Source of the DNA: Latrodectus hesperus
Lineage: Eukaryota > Arthropoda > Arachnida > Araneae > Theridiidae
Length of the DNA stretch: 64,000 nucleotides
Assembly: GCA_037975125.1 (NCBI GenBank)
Contig: JAJQOW010000014.1
Location: 3,435,286 to 3,499,285, forward strand
Reading direction: 5' to 3'
Shown here: piece after piece, positions 34,310-50,770 of the stretch
Layout: every line of letters starts with the position of its first letter
Numbering within the stretch: position 1 is the stretch's first letter
The notes under the pieces: model-generated
Databases searched by the model: none
Told to the model about the DNA's origin: nothing
Seen by the model: only the letters and a program-made list of their open reading frames with translations
Made by a program: the position numbers and the translations under genes

Positions 34310-37300
34310 AAATTGATTATTGTAATATAAATACAATTCGAAATTAATTGAGTTATATAATATTTACATGTAAAATTTGAATAAAATATAAAAAAATACC
34401 TGCTTGGTTATTCATTAAAATTTAATTCTGATTTTTTTTAAATGAAAGATAATGAGCATTGTCAATTAAATTAGAGTTTTAAGTATTTTAATAAATCACA
34501 GAATTTTTTAATTTCGAGTTTATTACAAAATAAGATTAGTATAAAATAATACTTTTACTATGTTTGTTAATCGTATAAATATGAACCCTGGTTTTAATTT
34601 CTATTATATATTTTAAATAGGGTATATAAAATTTATAATTTATTCTATGCTAAATGTCACTGAATTTCTTCCGTTCAAAGCTTACATATAATCAATTACA
34701 AGCACACACTCACACACACACAATATATATATATATCTATACATATATACATATAAATGTGTGTATGAATATGAATATTTAAAGTATTATATTTATTTAT
34801 TCATCCAAGAATATTTTCCTTTATAAAATTTTGTTTTTTTTGCATTTTTCCCCAACCTTTCAATCTATTTCTGAATTTGATAAAAGCAAGGTTACTCCCT
34901 CAAGACGTTACTTATCTTAAGGAAAGTTTTTGCGGAGGTCATCAGTCATGAACTGTCATTTCGTGTGAAGAAATGCTACTCTATCAGTGAAACTCTCGTA
35001 TATTTCTGTCTCTCACACAATAGTTTAATACCTATGTACTTTTTCACATATGCATAGAAAGTGAGGAAAAATCTTTGGATAAAAATGCATTCAATTTATT
35101 TGATATTGACTATTTTTCACTCCATAGAAGGGAATAATTATTTATTATTTATTGAGAAAAATATTTTTAATACACATGCTTTAATTGATATATTTCTTCT
35201 GCAATATTTTTTCATTTTCTTAAGCCCAATATTTATTTATTAAACAACACCTAACAATTCATATTACTTTCTTTATATAAGAAAATGTATATATATATAT
35301 TAATGAATTAGCGCCTTTATAGTATTCATAATGGACTTTTTTTTAAAAAAATTCTATGTATAATTTGACAAATTTCTAATCAGTTATTTTAATGCTGAAT
35401 AACACTGATCATAGAAGCTTATAATGAAATTATCAATTTACGTGAACTTTTTTTAATAAATTTTCCTGTATACATAATAGAATAAGAAATGGACAAATAG
35501 CTGATAGAGTTTCAATGCCTATCAGTTAGGGTTCTGGAATTAGGTTTAACAGTTCATGAAATTGAACTCTACCTAGGATATGTATGTTTGCAGTGACTTG
35601 GAGATAACTTTAAACAGCAAGTGCCATTCTAATTGTCTATTGATAACTAAATATGTTCATTGAGAGACAAAAAAGTGAATCCAAAGTTTAGGAATTGACA
35701 CTATTATGGAAATGTAGAAAGATATTTTCATCATTTAATTGATTCTAATTTATTTCTCTTCATTTATATTATTTCTGATAAATCTGGGACACACGATGAT
35801 AATTGCAAAATTCTGAAATACTCTTTTATTTTTAATTGCTTTTCCGATTATAAGCTGTTAAACTCCTATAACTAATATTTCATTCCTTTTAATTGTATGA
35901 CCATAATATCATTATGTAGAATAAAATGCTTCTCATTCCTATATTATTATTTTATTGTGTGTGCGTGTGCTCTTTGTATCAATTACATATTAACATTTTC
36001 AAATTTTAATTTTGAAAGAGCAATTAGAATAATAATTTTTTTGGTATTTTTTCAAGAATATTTATTAAGGTTCTTACATTTTTTATAGTTTTTTTTATCT
36101 GAAAATTATGATTAGTAATGCCTTTATTTTAAATATTTCAAATAATAAAATAATCATGTAATAAATATACTTATTGTGAACACATAAATAGCATATAACA
36201 AAAAACACATGTAAATTTTATCCTTTTTATAACTATTATTAGAAATATTTTTTTATGTATTTATTTATAGAAAATTTATTGCAGAGTTTTAATATGCATT
36301 CACACTTTCAGCATTTATACTCTTTATATTGTAATTAATTTCTTTTATTATTTAAAACTAATACGAATGTTAATAATAATTAATAAAAATACATTTTAAT
36401 GAAATAAACTCGAACAAACATATTCAAATTTTGTGAAATAACAAATTAATTACTTCAAAAACTAATTATTTCAAAATTAGTTCTTCATGTCTAAAAACTT
36501 TTGGAGAACTTGCGCATTTCAATACTTTTACTTAAATATAAATTATATTTAAACTATGGTGTTTGATTCTCTCTCATACACAACTTTGACTTATACACAA
36601 TATTTCGTTTTATATTGTTTGCATGTTTATGTGTATAGACGTGCGTATCATAACAAGTACCATTTCATGTCACAAATTTCCTTGCTCTCAAAATGGAAAT
36701 CATAAACTTTTTCCCTACAAGGATAGGTTTTATAAAAATAAGACCACATTTCATATTTTTTGAAGCAAAATATTATTTTCCGCCTTTTAAATTTATACTA
36801 ATTTACATGACGCTTTAAGTTAGATTTAAATTTAGAAAATTATAATTTATAAATTTAGATTTTTTTTAAATAATTTTATTTGTTGTAATTTTTGCCAAAA
36901 ACAGCTTACTTTATGACATACTGTGATTTATTTTTTAAAAATAATTCTCACAGAAAGCGAGCAAAGCAAATGTGTTACTCTCAAAAATGTTCTTGTTAAT
37001 TACTTTGCATGAAATGAGATGATTATTTTCAGTGCACGAACAGAGCAAAAGAAATATTTTTCTTAAAATTTCCAGAACTTAATTAAACTAATAAGAGTTA
37101 AATTTAAATTGCATTACTTAAAGCTTAGTACAGATTATTTCTTTTTCAAAGTACAACATGCTTGTTTTTCCTTGAAATTTTTCATATCTCTATAACTCCA
37201 TAGAAAACATAAAAAAAAGTTATCTTAAAATAGAAGTTGAGTAAACTTTATGCTAATTTAATTGTTTTTGTTAGAAGCAATTAAAACTTTTAATTAATAC

Positions 37301-40300
37301 TAAACGAAATGCTTTAGAAAAGACATTTATAATCTGATTTTTATTTTTCATGACAAATCTTTTAATCATAACATTTTTATTTATCCTTAAGTTAGTTTAA
37401 TGTTAAAAAAAAGTTTTATTAAATCAACTATTTATATTTAAATGTATGCAGAAGCCTTATAAGTTTGCATACCTTAAAATTATTTGTTTTATTCTTTTTT
37501 GTGATTATTTTTCTGAGCTGGTGAAGTTTTCTATGTTATGCTTATGTTTTGGACAGAACTACAAACATCAGAACTACAAGACTATGATAACATTTATAAT
37601 TTGAAAATATATCATAAAAAATCTAAGTGCTTCTAGATTTTCTGTTTTAATAATATAAACTATAATAATTAATTATTCCTTTTTAAGCCATTGAAATGCT
37701 ATTTTTAAGCAATTTCGTATTAAAAAATAATGAATAATTGTTTCTGAATCTGCCTTTGAAAAATGGGTAATTTTTATTTATTATATCATTATTGTGAATA
37801 ATCTTGTGTTATATGTAATGAATAATATTAATGAAAAATACATTTATTCTTTTTAATTGCTGAGTTTATTTGCTCATCAGTTAACTTAAAATTACTAATG
37901 ATATTTTTCATTTCTTTTTCACCTTTTACAAGAAAGGTGCTTTTAAATCCTATATTTTCTTCAAAGTCATAACACTAGGATTTTTTAGCTCTTTAACAGA
38001 GGGAAAAAAAGTGTTTTTAGTTTTTACATTTAAAAATTTTTAAAATTATGATTATGAAATTTCTTTATAAATTAATTGAAAAAAATTAAAAAAAATTCAG
38101 ATAAGTAAATAATCTCGATTAAAAAAATTCATAAAAGTAAAATATTGTGAAATGTCATGAAGTCTCATCACAGGATATCATTATAGTATAATGAGCTTAT
38201 ACATCAAAATTATTACTTTAAAAATATTGCACCATTTATTAACTGAGTTATTATTCCTTGATACGATAAACAGAGTTGCAGTTGGTTGACAATTCTGAGA
38301 GTTACAAAATTAGAATTATCTAGAACACAGAATACTTTTGCGGAAATGGGAAGGTATACTATAATATTTTGATAAATTAACTATATAGTTGAGTTTTAGT
38401 TCTTGAGTAATTTTAAGATATATTGTATTTTTTAAATAATTTTTAAAAAATGACGAGGCTTCTTCTTTAAAAGGATATTTTAATTTTCGATATGTAAAAC
38501 AATAAGAAAAACCTATTTTTTTAAAAAAATATTAAAACAAAAACTTTAATACAATAAAGAGTAAGGTTTGAATATTTTGAATCAGTTGCTATTAGCTATT
38601 ATGTTTATAAGATGATTCAATTTTAATTCTCATTTCTAGTATTTTGAATTTAGAAATTTTTTTTAACAAAGTATGTGGTATGTTAAAAAGAATATTTTAC
38701 ATTTAAGATAACTACCAAATATTTTAGAATTAGGATAACATTTTTGGCAGTCATCTGAAGAATAGATTTAAACTTTGTGCCAAAACTAATTAAGTTACGT
38801 TTCATAAGTGATAGAGAAAAGAGATATAGCCTAAAATAACCATATTAAATGCTGATATTTAAAAAAAATGCAAAATACATTAATATGTAAGCTTAAAAGT
38901 TGCTCATTTGAATGAAATGTATATTTCACTCATAGGTTTTTAATTTTGTTTCCTTGTCACTTTTGAACAAAGCCTTTTGAATTTATTAAAACAATAATTG
39001 CTATTTAATGTTAGTCAGATTGAAATATTTATTTTAAAATGGATGTGTGATTGCATATATAAAGATAGTCCTAGATGTGCTTTTTTACTATAAACTAATA
39101 ATTATAGTGATAAAATACACCTATGTCTATTTCCATTTAATAATTTAAATGAATCGTGTTCCTTTTAAATAAATAAGTGATTCTAGAATAATAAATGCAA
39201 ATCACACATTGAAATAACATTTTGATTTATTTTTGTCTCACTTTACATAATAGTTTTAAAATTCACATGCATTTTCTTGTGTGTTCGATTTGTTTGTAAA
39301 ATATTTTGCACTATTTTTATCCATAAAAATAATTTGTTTGTAAATTTTAAATAAAATGCACTTATCTAATTATTTGGACAATATTGCTAACTATTTTTTA
39401 AAAAACGCCATTCGGATACTAATTCAATCTACTTAAAATAACAAAATTTCACTTAATCTTATTTTATTAAGGCAGTGATAACTTAGTTAAAAATTAAAAA
39501 GTTAAATTTGTAAAAATGTCTAAAAATTAAAAAAAAATATATTTAAAAAAACTTTTCTCAAGCTAAAATGCTAAAATTAATCTTCGAAATTTCAGACTGT
39601 CATAAATTTGAAAATATTGTGAAAATACATAGACAAATCAGTACTTATAACTTATCGTCAAAATTAAACTAAACATTTTAGATTAAATTATTCTGAATGG
39701 ACAGTTTCAAGATTTTTTTAAATAAACCATTTAGAAAATATTTGATAATCGTTGGAAAAATATTTGTGCTTTCCGTTAATTCTAGTTTAACTATCAAAGA
39801 GATCTATTAAGAAACAAACCCTTTTAACACGTTAAGCAATATTACTATGTTTGTATAAGACAAATAAGTTTAATAAAATAAGAAGCAGTTCAAGAAATTA
39901 AGGTGCATGGAATAATAATAATAAAAAATTAGGTAAAATCTTTGATTAACAAGAATATTTTAACAACAAGAAAACAAGTTGTTGCTTTAGTGTAAACTAT
40001 ATTATAATCAAACGAATTAAAAATGATTGATGATTCAGTTTTTAGCCATCGTTTCATTATTCATATTAATATGAACTGTATGAAAATAAAATGAGCTTGA
40101 CCCAATATGTTTATAGGATGTTTTGTTTTAGAATTAGTTTTGAAGAAAAAATATTTATTCGATTTGTAGGTATATAATATACACGTTTTTATCTCGTCCA
40201 AAATGTTGTCTGAAACAAGATAATAAGTACTTGATAAATTAAATTTTATTTTTTTAATAATTTTCAAAGTATCTTGAATGCAATAGAAAACCATTGTTCA

Positions 40301-40475
40301 TTCTCTAAAGTGTTAGTCAAATTTCATTAAAAAAGGAAAAGAATAAATATTTTTTCTGGAGTTATCAAAACAGCTGATGCTTTCAGTTTCAGTATTTGTG
40401 ATAAATATTATGTTATTTTCTAATTTACATAATAACAAATTTTGAAAGCATATCAACTGTACTACATTTTTCTAG
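34310..40475. other. AT-rich DNA, no gene seen
   Basis: A mixed (CA)n/(TA)n/(TG)n tract lies at 34700-34768 and a short (TA)n at 35286-35300. A 57-codon frame without early Met at 34884-35057 is G+C-raised but unrecognised. The remaining 5 kb show no open frame, repeat or RNA gene I can support. Confidence 0.6.
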
Positions 40476-40585
40476 GCATGTCTGAATCTCAATCATCAAT
40501 GATGAAACCAACAAGGCGTGTTATAATCCTCTTAAATATCCATCCAAAATTCTGGGCATTCCTTTCAGTTTTTGTCCTTGTTTAG
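40476..40585 (+). CDS. Candidate exon A, unknown protein
   Basis: Follows 'tactacatttttctag', a good splice acceptor ending at 40475. The frame is open from the acceptor and includes ATG at 40478: 'MSESQSSMMKPTRRVIILLN' then 'IHPKFWAFLSVFVLV', stop TAG 40583-40585. It has a charged N-terminal half and a hydrophobic C-terminal half, as at the start of a membrane segment. The patch is G+C-raised. Possible donors inside (GTTTTT, GTCCTT, GTTTAG) are all in the phase that would join candidate exon B but are poor matches to consensus. I do not recognise the protein, and a chance frame is quite possible. Confidence 0.2.
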
Positions 40586-41256
40586 AAACAATACAGATTT
40601 GCATAGGAAGTTTATTGCAATAACTACTTAAAATACTTAGGTAATCAAGAGTAACAACAAACCAATATACCAGCTATTTTATGTATTGATGATAGCATAT
40701 ATTTAATAGTCTCAATTCATTAACTTCCAAAGTTATTACCTGTTTCTAATAACAAGTATGTTATTTGATATTTGAATCAGGTTTAATAGATCTAGTTTCA
40801 TTTATTGCTATATTTAAATTCCTAAAAATATTATTTTGCATTAAATCTCTTAAATTCGTTTGATGATTATTTAAAACTAAAATATATTTTTTCATCACAC
40901 ATTACTATGCATTCTATATATTTTTAATTTAATATTTCGAATAATTTGCTGAACAATGAAATGTTAAACGAAATCTAATTGTATTTGTTTTTACTATTTA
41001 CTATGCTACTAGCAAATCTACTGTATTGCAGCTAATATTTGCAACGATATAAGTTTAACTCTAATATCATGCCATTACTAAATATTATTTGAATTAAATG
41101 CTTCATTATACGAAATCTTTACACGCTGTAAATTCACATGAATTTTAAAATATTACATTTATTTATATTTGTAATAAATATATTCATCTCAAATCAACGA
41201 GTCAATTAAAATTTGAAAAATCATCAGCAACTTCATTGCAACTTACTCTTTTGCAG

Positions 41257-41412
41257 ATCCATATTTGGGGTGTAGTGGGATTAGATTTTCAAATTTCTCT
41301 TTTTTCCTGTACATGTGTCTACTACCTCACTGTTGTGAACAAACATCAACGAAAAATCCTCCTAGAAGACAACGAAGTGGTGAACGCTTATAAGTCTTTC
41401 AACATCCTTTAG
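41257..41412 (+). CDS. Candidate terminal exon B, unknown protein
   Basis: The acceptor 'cttactcttttgcag' ends at 41256. The frame opened by it runs 51 codons to TAG 41410-41412: 'IHIWGVVGLDFQISLFSCTC', 'VYYLTVVNKHQRKILLEDNE', 'VVNAYKSFNIL'. This has the look of a membrane segment followed by a charged cytoplasmic tail. A consensus donor, 'gtaagt', follows at 41423-41428. All three frames contain a stop before it, so if it is used the exon is not internal coding sequence. A second frame of the same stretch is also open for over 40 codons, which weakens the coding case. Could be a terminal exon, a non-coding RNA exon, or chance. Confidence 0.3.
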   Translation: MHIWGVVGLDFQISLFSCTCVYYLTVVNKHQRKILLEDNEVVNAYKSFNIL

Positions 41413-41428
41413 AGGTTTAACTGTAAGT

Positions 41429-43732
<2,304 letters not shown>

Positions 43733-43853
43733 ATGAGAAACCAACAGAGTTAGTAATATTCACATCATTATCGCCACTTAGAAAATAATCGTTGAATGTT
43801 TGCTCTTGTCACAAAGGAATCCAGTAATTGCAGATAATGCCAAGCCATTATAG

Positions 43854-44256
43854 ATGGAGTCAGTTCTAGCAGACAGACGAATTTACGAGGGGCATCGGCT
43901 GAGGCGAATATTATTGGAACAAGGAACTGTGGAATGTTTGTGGTGTAGCATTGCAACCACAGTGACGTTGAAACGCGTAGATCGACGCGTTCGACGGGAG
44001 GTTGTAGCTGCTTCGCAAAGCACGCCTACCAAAATTCTGCATATTGTGCAAGGATGATGAGCTGCGGCCAGTGATACTCACCTATCTTTAGTGGGTGCCC
44101 ACTGTCCTTTGTTATCAACGAGATAATGACCTATGCTATTAGCAAGATAACGTCCGACCACACATTGCTCGCATCATCCAACTATTTCCATGGCCACCGT
44201 GCCCACCAGATCTCCCTCCTATCGAATCATTTGCAATATTATTGGACATAATTTGT
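43854..44256 (+). pseudogene. Tc1-like transposase remnant, both ends kept
   Basis: The N-terminal part (43854-44054) encodes 'RVDRRVRREVVAASQSTPTK', like the linker after the helix-turn-helix in Tc1-like transposases. The C-terminal part encodes 'QDNVRPHIARIIQLFPWPPC' then 'PPDLPPIESFA'. The second catalytic Asp is the codon 44146-44148 and the Glu is 44224-44226. They are separated by 25 residues, not the usual 34, so about nine codons were lost between 'IIQ' and 'LFPW'. The region holding the first catalytic Asp is missing or unrecognisable. Stops occur at 44055 and just before QDN. It differs in wording from the fragment at 16230-16452, so the two are separate lineages. Confidence 0.88.
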
Positions 44257-47200
44257 AAACTTTCCATTGTATACTTAAGAAGGCACATTTTGGCAAATGG
44301 TTGGCAAAAAATAAAGAGCCATTTCTCAGGATGTATTATCTTAAAATTACAAATAAATATTTTCTTATCTGTTTAACAATAATTTACTTCTTAATTAACA
44401 ATAATTAACATTTCTATTTAAATTTTTTTCATATTAATAATTTTGATGTAGTGAACACTTGATTTATGCATTTATCTCATTTATATTTAGATGCGACAGC
44501 ATAAACTACTAAATATTTTAGGAATATTTTTCTACTAAAACAAAAAAAAAACTATTTTAGGTATGCAAAAATTTAAATTACCCCAGAAATAACTTCCTTT
44601 TGTTTTAAACTCTGTAAAATTTGCTTTAATTTGACCAAACATCATTTTAGAAATATTGTTATTTAATATTCTTCTACCAGTATCATCGTTAAATATAAAG
44701 TTTTTAAGCACTTCTTCATAACAAATTATCATTACTAACTAATTACTTGCTATGAAATTACAAATGCTACTTCGTTGCGTGCATCATGTTATTCAAGAAA
44801 ACGTTTTGCCATTTCTATGCAGTTAGATTTGTTTTCAGCTCAGAAAAGTTGTACTACTTTAATAAGAATTTAAGAATAAAAGAAGGAATATAATCTTGTA
44901 TCATTCATACAGAAATTTTCTTCAAAACAATATATGTATCACACTGATTTTTTTTAATAAATTGTAGTTCGTTTTTTTCAGTAGAATACATGTTTGCTTT
45001 TAGTATCATAGGATTTAAGATTTTATATGTACTGAATACATTAACTAACGTGTATATATATATATATTTATATATGTGTGTGTGTGTGCCACTTTTGGAT
45101 TATCGTTAACTAAAAACGTAAATATTATAACAATTCGTTTATTTACATCAAAAATTAATATCCTAGTTAAAAGGATAACTTATTTACGAGTCAATTAAAT
45201 AGTATAGCATAGCAATGCGTCATTTTATTTTATATTTTAATTCCAGCAACAAAATTTTTTGGATTGTTTGCAAGTAATAAAAAATTAAAATTATAAATTC
45301 TCAGGGCCACATTTGTTGAAAAAAAAGTATTGCTGGTATAATTTAAATGTGTTGGCATTGTTAAAGACTCCCCCCTCTCAAAGTAAGAATTGTAATAGAG
45401 GACACGTATAATGTCTTGCTCTGCAGCACCATTATATTTGTCATTCAATATTTAATTTCATATTATTCTCTGAAATCTTAAACATATTTTAAGTTCAAAA
45501 AAATTGCTCAATTTTAATTATTGATAAAATTTTTTATACTAAACTTACAAATAACTGTAAAAGACTATAATTATTTTCTTTGTAAGTCTATGTTTTACAT
45601 TCCTCTTAACAGTAATTTTTTGATTTAAAATTAGCTATGATGCACATTTTTATTAGTTTCGTTTTCTGTACAGGAAAATTTTATCATCGACAAACGGTTA
45701 AAATTATTTGAAAGAGGAAGTCTTTTCATATATATAGTGCTCTAACTTCTCTACTAATACTATATTCTAAATGATTGTGTTTATTTTCTGAAATATTTCC
45801 AGGATACATTAAATATTTCGCTATACCTTATTTTTTTATTCGCTAAATATTTAATAGGTTTATCAATTGATATATTCTTTGGGATAAAAGAAGTAAATGT
45901 TAAAATAATATTAATCATGTAAAGTTATAGTATTTTACATAAGAAATAATATTATTATGCATTTTGTAATGCTAACTTTTAAAGTAATTGAGAAAAACTT
46001 TCGTTCATGACGTCAATTGTTGATTGTTTATGTAATGAATTTTTGAATAAAAATATAATAAAGTGTACTGTAATCATTTAATGCATAGTACGCAATCAGA
46101 GTTAATGCTTTTGAAACGAATATTTTCCTTTAAGTTAGAAAGTACTAAAAATACCCAGAAAAATTTGTCTAGCTTTAAACAAAAATAATTCTTTAAAACA
46201 ATTACTTTCAATGCATTAAGGGAAAGAGTTCTGTGGTGTAATCAATCAACCAGACAGTTACTTACTGTGTTGGGATTTAGTAGACTTTACAGAGGGTAAC
46301 TGGAAATTCACAACTGTTTCTGAAGACTGAAGTTGAATAAAATTTTTTAAAGATATTTTTTGAAAGTTTTACGAAACAAAATTACATTTAATTCATTTTC
46401 CTTTTTATTTTCTACAATATTTATTTCTATTTAAGTTTTTTCTGAAAATATCAGAAAATCTATAAAATTAATGTAGGTATTATTACTATAGTTTTTAATT
46501 TATAAATATAAGTTATTATTCTACATCAATAAAGAAACTGTAATACAATGATTACATAATAAAAGAGCTGTTGATTTCATGAAGTATACAGATATTTATT
46601 GTATTAAGTATTATTTATTAACTTATTGATTTTAAATAGCTGTGTAGGGTTTCAAAAAATAAAAAAAAATAGTTTTTTTATAATTTCGATTTCTTAAGTT
46701 ATAAATAAATTAAAATAGGAAATTATTAAGATTCATATGTAAATAGGACTTGTTACATGTCTATAAATGTGTCCCTAATTCAAGAAAGCAAATTTTAAAA
46801 AATTACTTTAAAATGCATATTACACATTAAAATTAAAATTTTTTGCAAAAACATCATTATTTAGATGAAGATTCAATAATGTAATATAATTTGATAATGT
46901 ATGCATAATTTCGCTGTATAATTCGATATGTATAGTTTCGTTTAGGTAAAATTATTCATGATTCTGCTTTTTTTCTGTTAATTTATTCAGTATTTAAGAA
47001 ATTTTACTTCTAAATTTTATAAATTAAAAAACTAATACTGTAAAATACCTTATCGTTAAATAATAAAAATAAATTCAAACAAAAATGTCAATAAAGTAGA
47101 AAATTATAAGAAACCGAATATTTGACTAAAACAATTGCCTATAATATATAAAGTAAGTAGCTTAAGTTTAATAGCAGCATGATTTTATTAATGTTTGGTT

Positions 47201-50200
47201 TTTGAAGTGTACAAGAATTTACTTTTTCACTGAATTGAGTGTGTATTTATCTTACAAAATTACTGCTTTTCGATTGTTTCTATGCTAACATGGAATTTTA
47301 CAAATATTTTATTTTAATTTTGATATTAATTTGACAATGCTTAAGATTTTGCCTTTTAAAAATGATAGAAAAGGAATGCTTTTTAAATTTTTGTTTTGAA
47401 TTTGTTTTGCAAAAAATGCAGATATAAATGATGACGTAGTTTTATGCTGTTAAAGATAATGTCAATAAAAAGTGCGTAAATAAATTTAAGAACTAAATCA
47501 TTACAATTTATATGTATAAAAATAAAAAAGTAAAATACAAGTTTTTTTTATTCAAATGAAGCTATTAATTATGCAAATATTTAATACCAATATACAACTA
47601 AAATAAACTATATGAAACTCATAAAAATATTCAAAAATCATTTCGTGTAAATTTATAATGAACAATTATTTGTATCGGATTTTACATAGCGTATCACAGA
47701 ATATGAATTAAGGAACATATTTTTGCAGTACTAATATATTTTAATTAATTTAATTACTCTTGTAAATCAACTGTCGACAAAATATGATTAATAGTGATTT
47801 ATTGAAATAACTTCCAATTCATGCGTTAAATACTTACTTTACTTACTTTTACCTGAATAACAATAATGAGAGACACAAATTTTATTAATTTAATACTGCC
47901 AATTTTTTTCATATAAATACTGAATGGATTTAAATGACTTTGAAGAGATATCGTCATTGAGTTTATCATGAAATGTAAATAAAAATTTTGAGTATTAATT
48001 GGATTATATTAGAATAAAATTCTTAATGAAAGATGCATTTTATTATATAACTTGGATAACAAATAATAATATCCTTATAAAATAGTTATGTTGTTGAATA
48101 AAATAACTGAGGAATAATATTACAATGTTATAAGGAGTATACTGCTTAAATTGTTTATTTTTTATCCAATGAAATTGTTTAATTTTCTTATAACTATTAC
48201 TAGTATTTCAATGAAATTTAATAACCAATTTGATTTAGTTATATTTATAAAATAGTGGCATATCGACAATGAAATTAAAAACATATTTTACAGTTCTTTC
48301 ATAATTATTTGAGAAGTAAAGATGAAGCAAATGTATTTGACATGAATCATTTAGAAGTTGTAGAATCTTTTAGCAGTTGTATTTTTTAATAATACCCTCT
48401 AATTTTCAAAAATGATAATTTTTATATTGTTTATTTCATCTGAAATAAAAAGAAATTTAAAAAAGCAAAGATAACTTGTAAAATTGAAAAAAAAACGTTA
48501 TGACAGCAATGAAATTTCACCTTAAAATAGTAAAAAAAATTCCCCAATTATTTTTTAATTCAGAACTCTAAGCAATTTTGTAACTGCTTATTTGAATTTA
48601 TTATGCATAAATATTAATTTGAATTTCGATTTGCATAAATTCATATTGATAATGACTTATAGATTACTCTTGTGAGAGGTAAATCTTAAATCTTGAGAGT
48701 CAAAACATATTAAAGAAACAAATAAGATTTTTAAATTATAAGAACTGCGCTAAATATCTTGTTAAATGAGTTCTACTAATGTTTATGTATCAAATAAATA
48801 TTGTTTTAAGGAGGAACATTAGCTTCACATTTGATTTAAATCTATATATTATACGAATCTATACATTTATAACAAAATGAAATTGTTAATATTTTTTGAG
48901 ATAGACTTTACTTCAAAAAATAAAATTTATGTTTCTAGCAAAAGTATTCACTAAATAAGAATAAAATACATATATTTATGAACAAATTATTATAATATCA
49001 AGTGCTCTTTAGAACTTAGATTATTTATTCATAAAAATATTTATTATAAGTAATCATTTCACGCTTTATTACAATATGTATATTTTTAAATTGTATTTTA
49101 TGTATTATTAGAAACTATAAAATACAAATATTTTCAGAATATAGTATTGAACTAAAATCAAAATTGTAATATTCCTGTATAAAAAATCTTGAATAAATCG
49201 TTGGAAAAATTCACTGTACTTACGTTTTTATTTTTCAAAGTGGTATTATGATGTTTTAAAACAATGTATCATTTCGTTATTTCAAGAGATATTGTAATAT
49301 TATACAAGTTTTATTGAAAGGATAAATTAACTTTCATAATTTTCAATACTGTCTAAAGAACAGTTTAGATTAATAGTATTAGTAATTATTTGATATTCAA
49401 TCAAATAAATGATATATTTCTGAAAAGAATGATTATCTAAAATTTTCTGAAAATCAGATTTCAATTAATATCGGGTTTAATTAATTACACTCATAGTGAT
49501 AAAAATTAAAACAATTGAATTTTTTTCATACTTTTAGTAGATAAAGCAATTATAAATATATTTCTTTTTCTTTTTAATTTGATAGTTGTAATGTAAGGAA
49601 TTATTTTTTAGTTTTAAATACCACATCGTTAAAGTCATCCTATTAAAAACATTGACCTTTAAATGAACAATTTTTTAAACATTTCTTTTGAACGTAGATT
49701 GAAAAATATTTTAAATACTGATGTACTTTAATAATTAGAACATTTTTTGCCATTATTTTATTTGTTTAGCCTTGAATTACTAGGAGTTACTACCAACATC
49801 ATGATATAAATTAATTTAACTATTTCAAAGATTTTTATTGAAAGTTTTTGATAAATAATTATATTTTCATGACTTTCTCAGTTCTAAGGAAGAAAATTCG
49901 TATCAATTTGAAGTTTTTGTTTAATATTAAAATAAATGTGTGAGATGCGTATTCAGTTTCAGATATGGATGCTTCGATATACCCATGAATTTACTGTAAA
50001 TTAAAAAATGATGAAAGAAAATACATCATATTAAATTTTTCATTAAATGTTTGCAATTCAAAAAATTAATAAACTACTTATATTATTTCTGCCATTTCAT
50101 AAGCTAAATTTCAATTGAAATTTTTTAAACAAAAATTTGAATAAGCACAGAAAAAGAATTTCAATTATGGTTTTATAAATTCAGTTTCGTTTATGAAAAT

Positions 50201-50352
50201 ACTCAAATGGATGTGGAATTTAATTATATGCATTTTTAGTATTATTACTGAAATTTCATTTATTTGATATAATAGTAATACGATATGTTGTTGGTAAGAC
50301 ATTACTCTTGTAAAATTTAAATTTTATTTACAGTTGGTTAAGTACTTCTACG
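44257..50352. other. AT-rich DNA, no gene seen
   Basis: A short (TA)n-(TG)n tract lies at 45052-45088. No open frame stands out across this 6 kb, and no RNA gene or mobile element was recognised. This is the largest featureless stretch in the window. Confidence 0.65.
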
Positions 50353-50364
50353 AATTACTGTTGA
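50353..50364. repeat. Target-site duplication, left copy
   Basis: 'aattactgttga', partner of 'aattactattga' at 50759-50770 (11 of 12 identical). Confidence 0.65.
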
Positions 50365-50758
50365 GCTCCAGTGGCTCAGTAGCTTCACGCCGCTTCCCGT
50401 AAGCTCAGCAAAGTGAAACATCATTTGCCGCTGGCAGTGGTTGGGAGGGTGACCATGGTGTACTCTCCTTCACTGGGTTGCTGGAATTCCGTGGGTTGGG
50501 GACGCCTCCACGTTAATATGTGACGTCCAAGGCCCTTCCGCTGTTGTGGTGTGGTTTGGAGAGGAGAGTGCCAGATCAGGTGTGGCCTCGTCACCTGACC
50601 GTGATTCAAAATTAAATTACGAGGCACCTTAATAAGAGCAAAGTCGTACTTTCACCTTCGTGGTGCTCTGATCCAAACGAAAAACGCTCTCTGTTCTCTT
50701 AATTCGCACAGTCAAAGGCATAGCGAGCTTGACTTGTCCAAGTGTCATAAGCAACGAC
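50365..50758 (+). mobile_element. Long SINE, about 394 bp
   Basis: The most G+C-rich segment of the window (close to half G+C), bounded by a 12-bp near-perfect duplication. It starts 'gctccagtggctcagtagct', which carries a box A-like 'tggctcagtag'. No clear tRNA box B follows at the usual distance. Instead 'ttgggagggtgacc' at about 50441-50454 recalls the internal control region of 5S rRNA, so the head may be 5S-like or a tRNA/5S composite. The 3' part includes 'aaagtcgtactttcaccttc'. The 68-codon minus-strand frame inside is not a gene. The class (short retroposon) is well supported, the head type is not. Confidence 0.7.
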
Positions 50759-50770
50759 AATTACTATTGA
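50759..50770. repeat. Target-site duplication, right copy
   Basis: 'aattactattga', partner of 50353-50364. Confidence 0.65.

Noticed and set aside
34884..35057. 57-codon frame with raised G+C, no early Met
   Set aside because: No splice acceptor at its start, no recognisable motif and a low-complexity tail. Not enough to annotate.
50421..50627. 68-codon minus-strand frame in G+C-rich sequence
   Set aside because: Lies wholly inside a SINE. Low stop frequency follows from the base composition.
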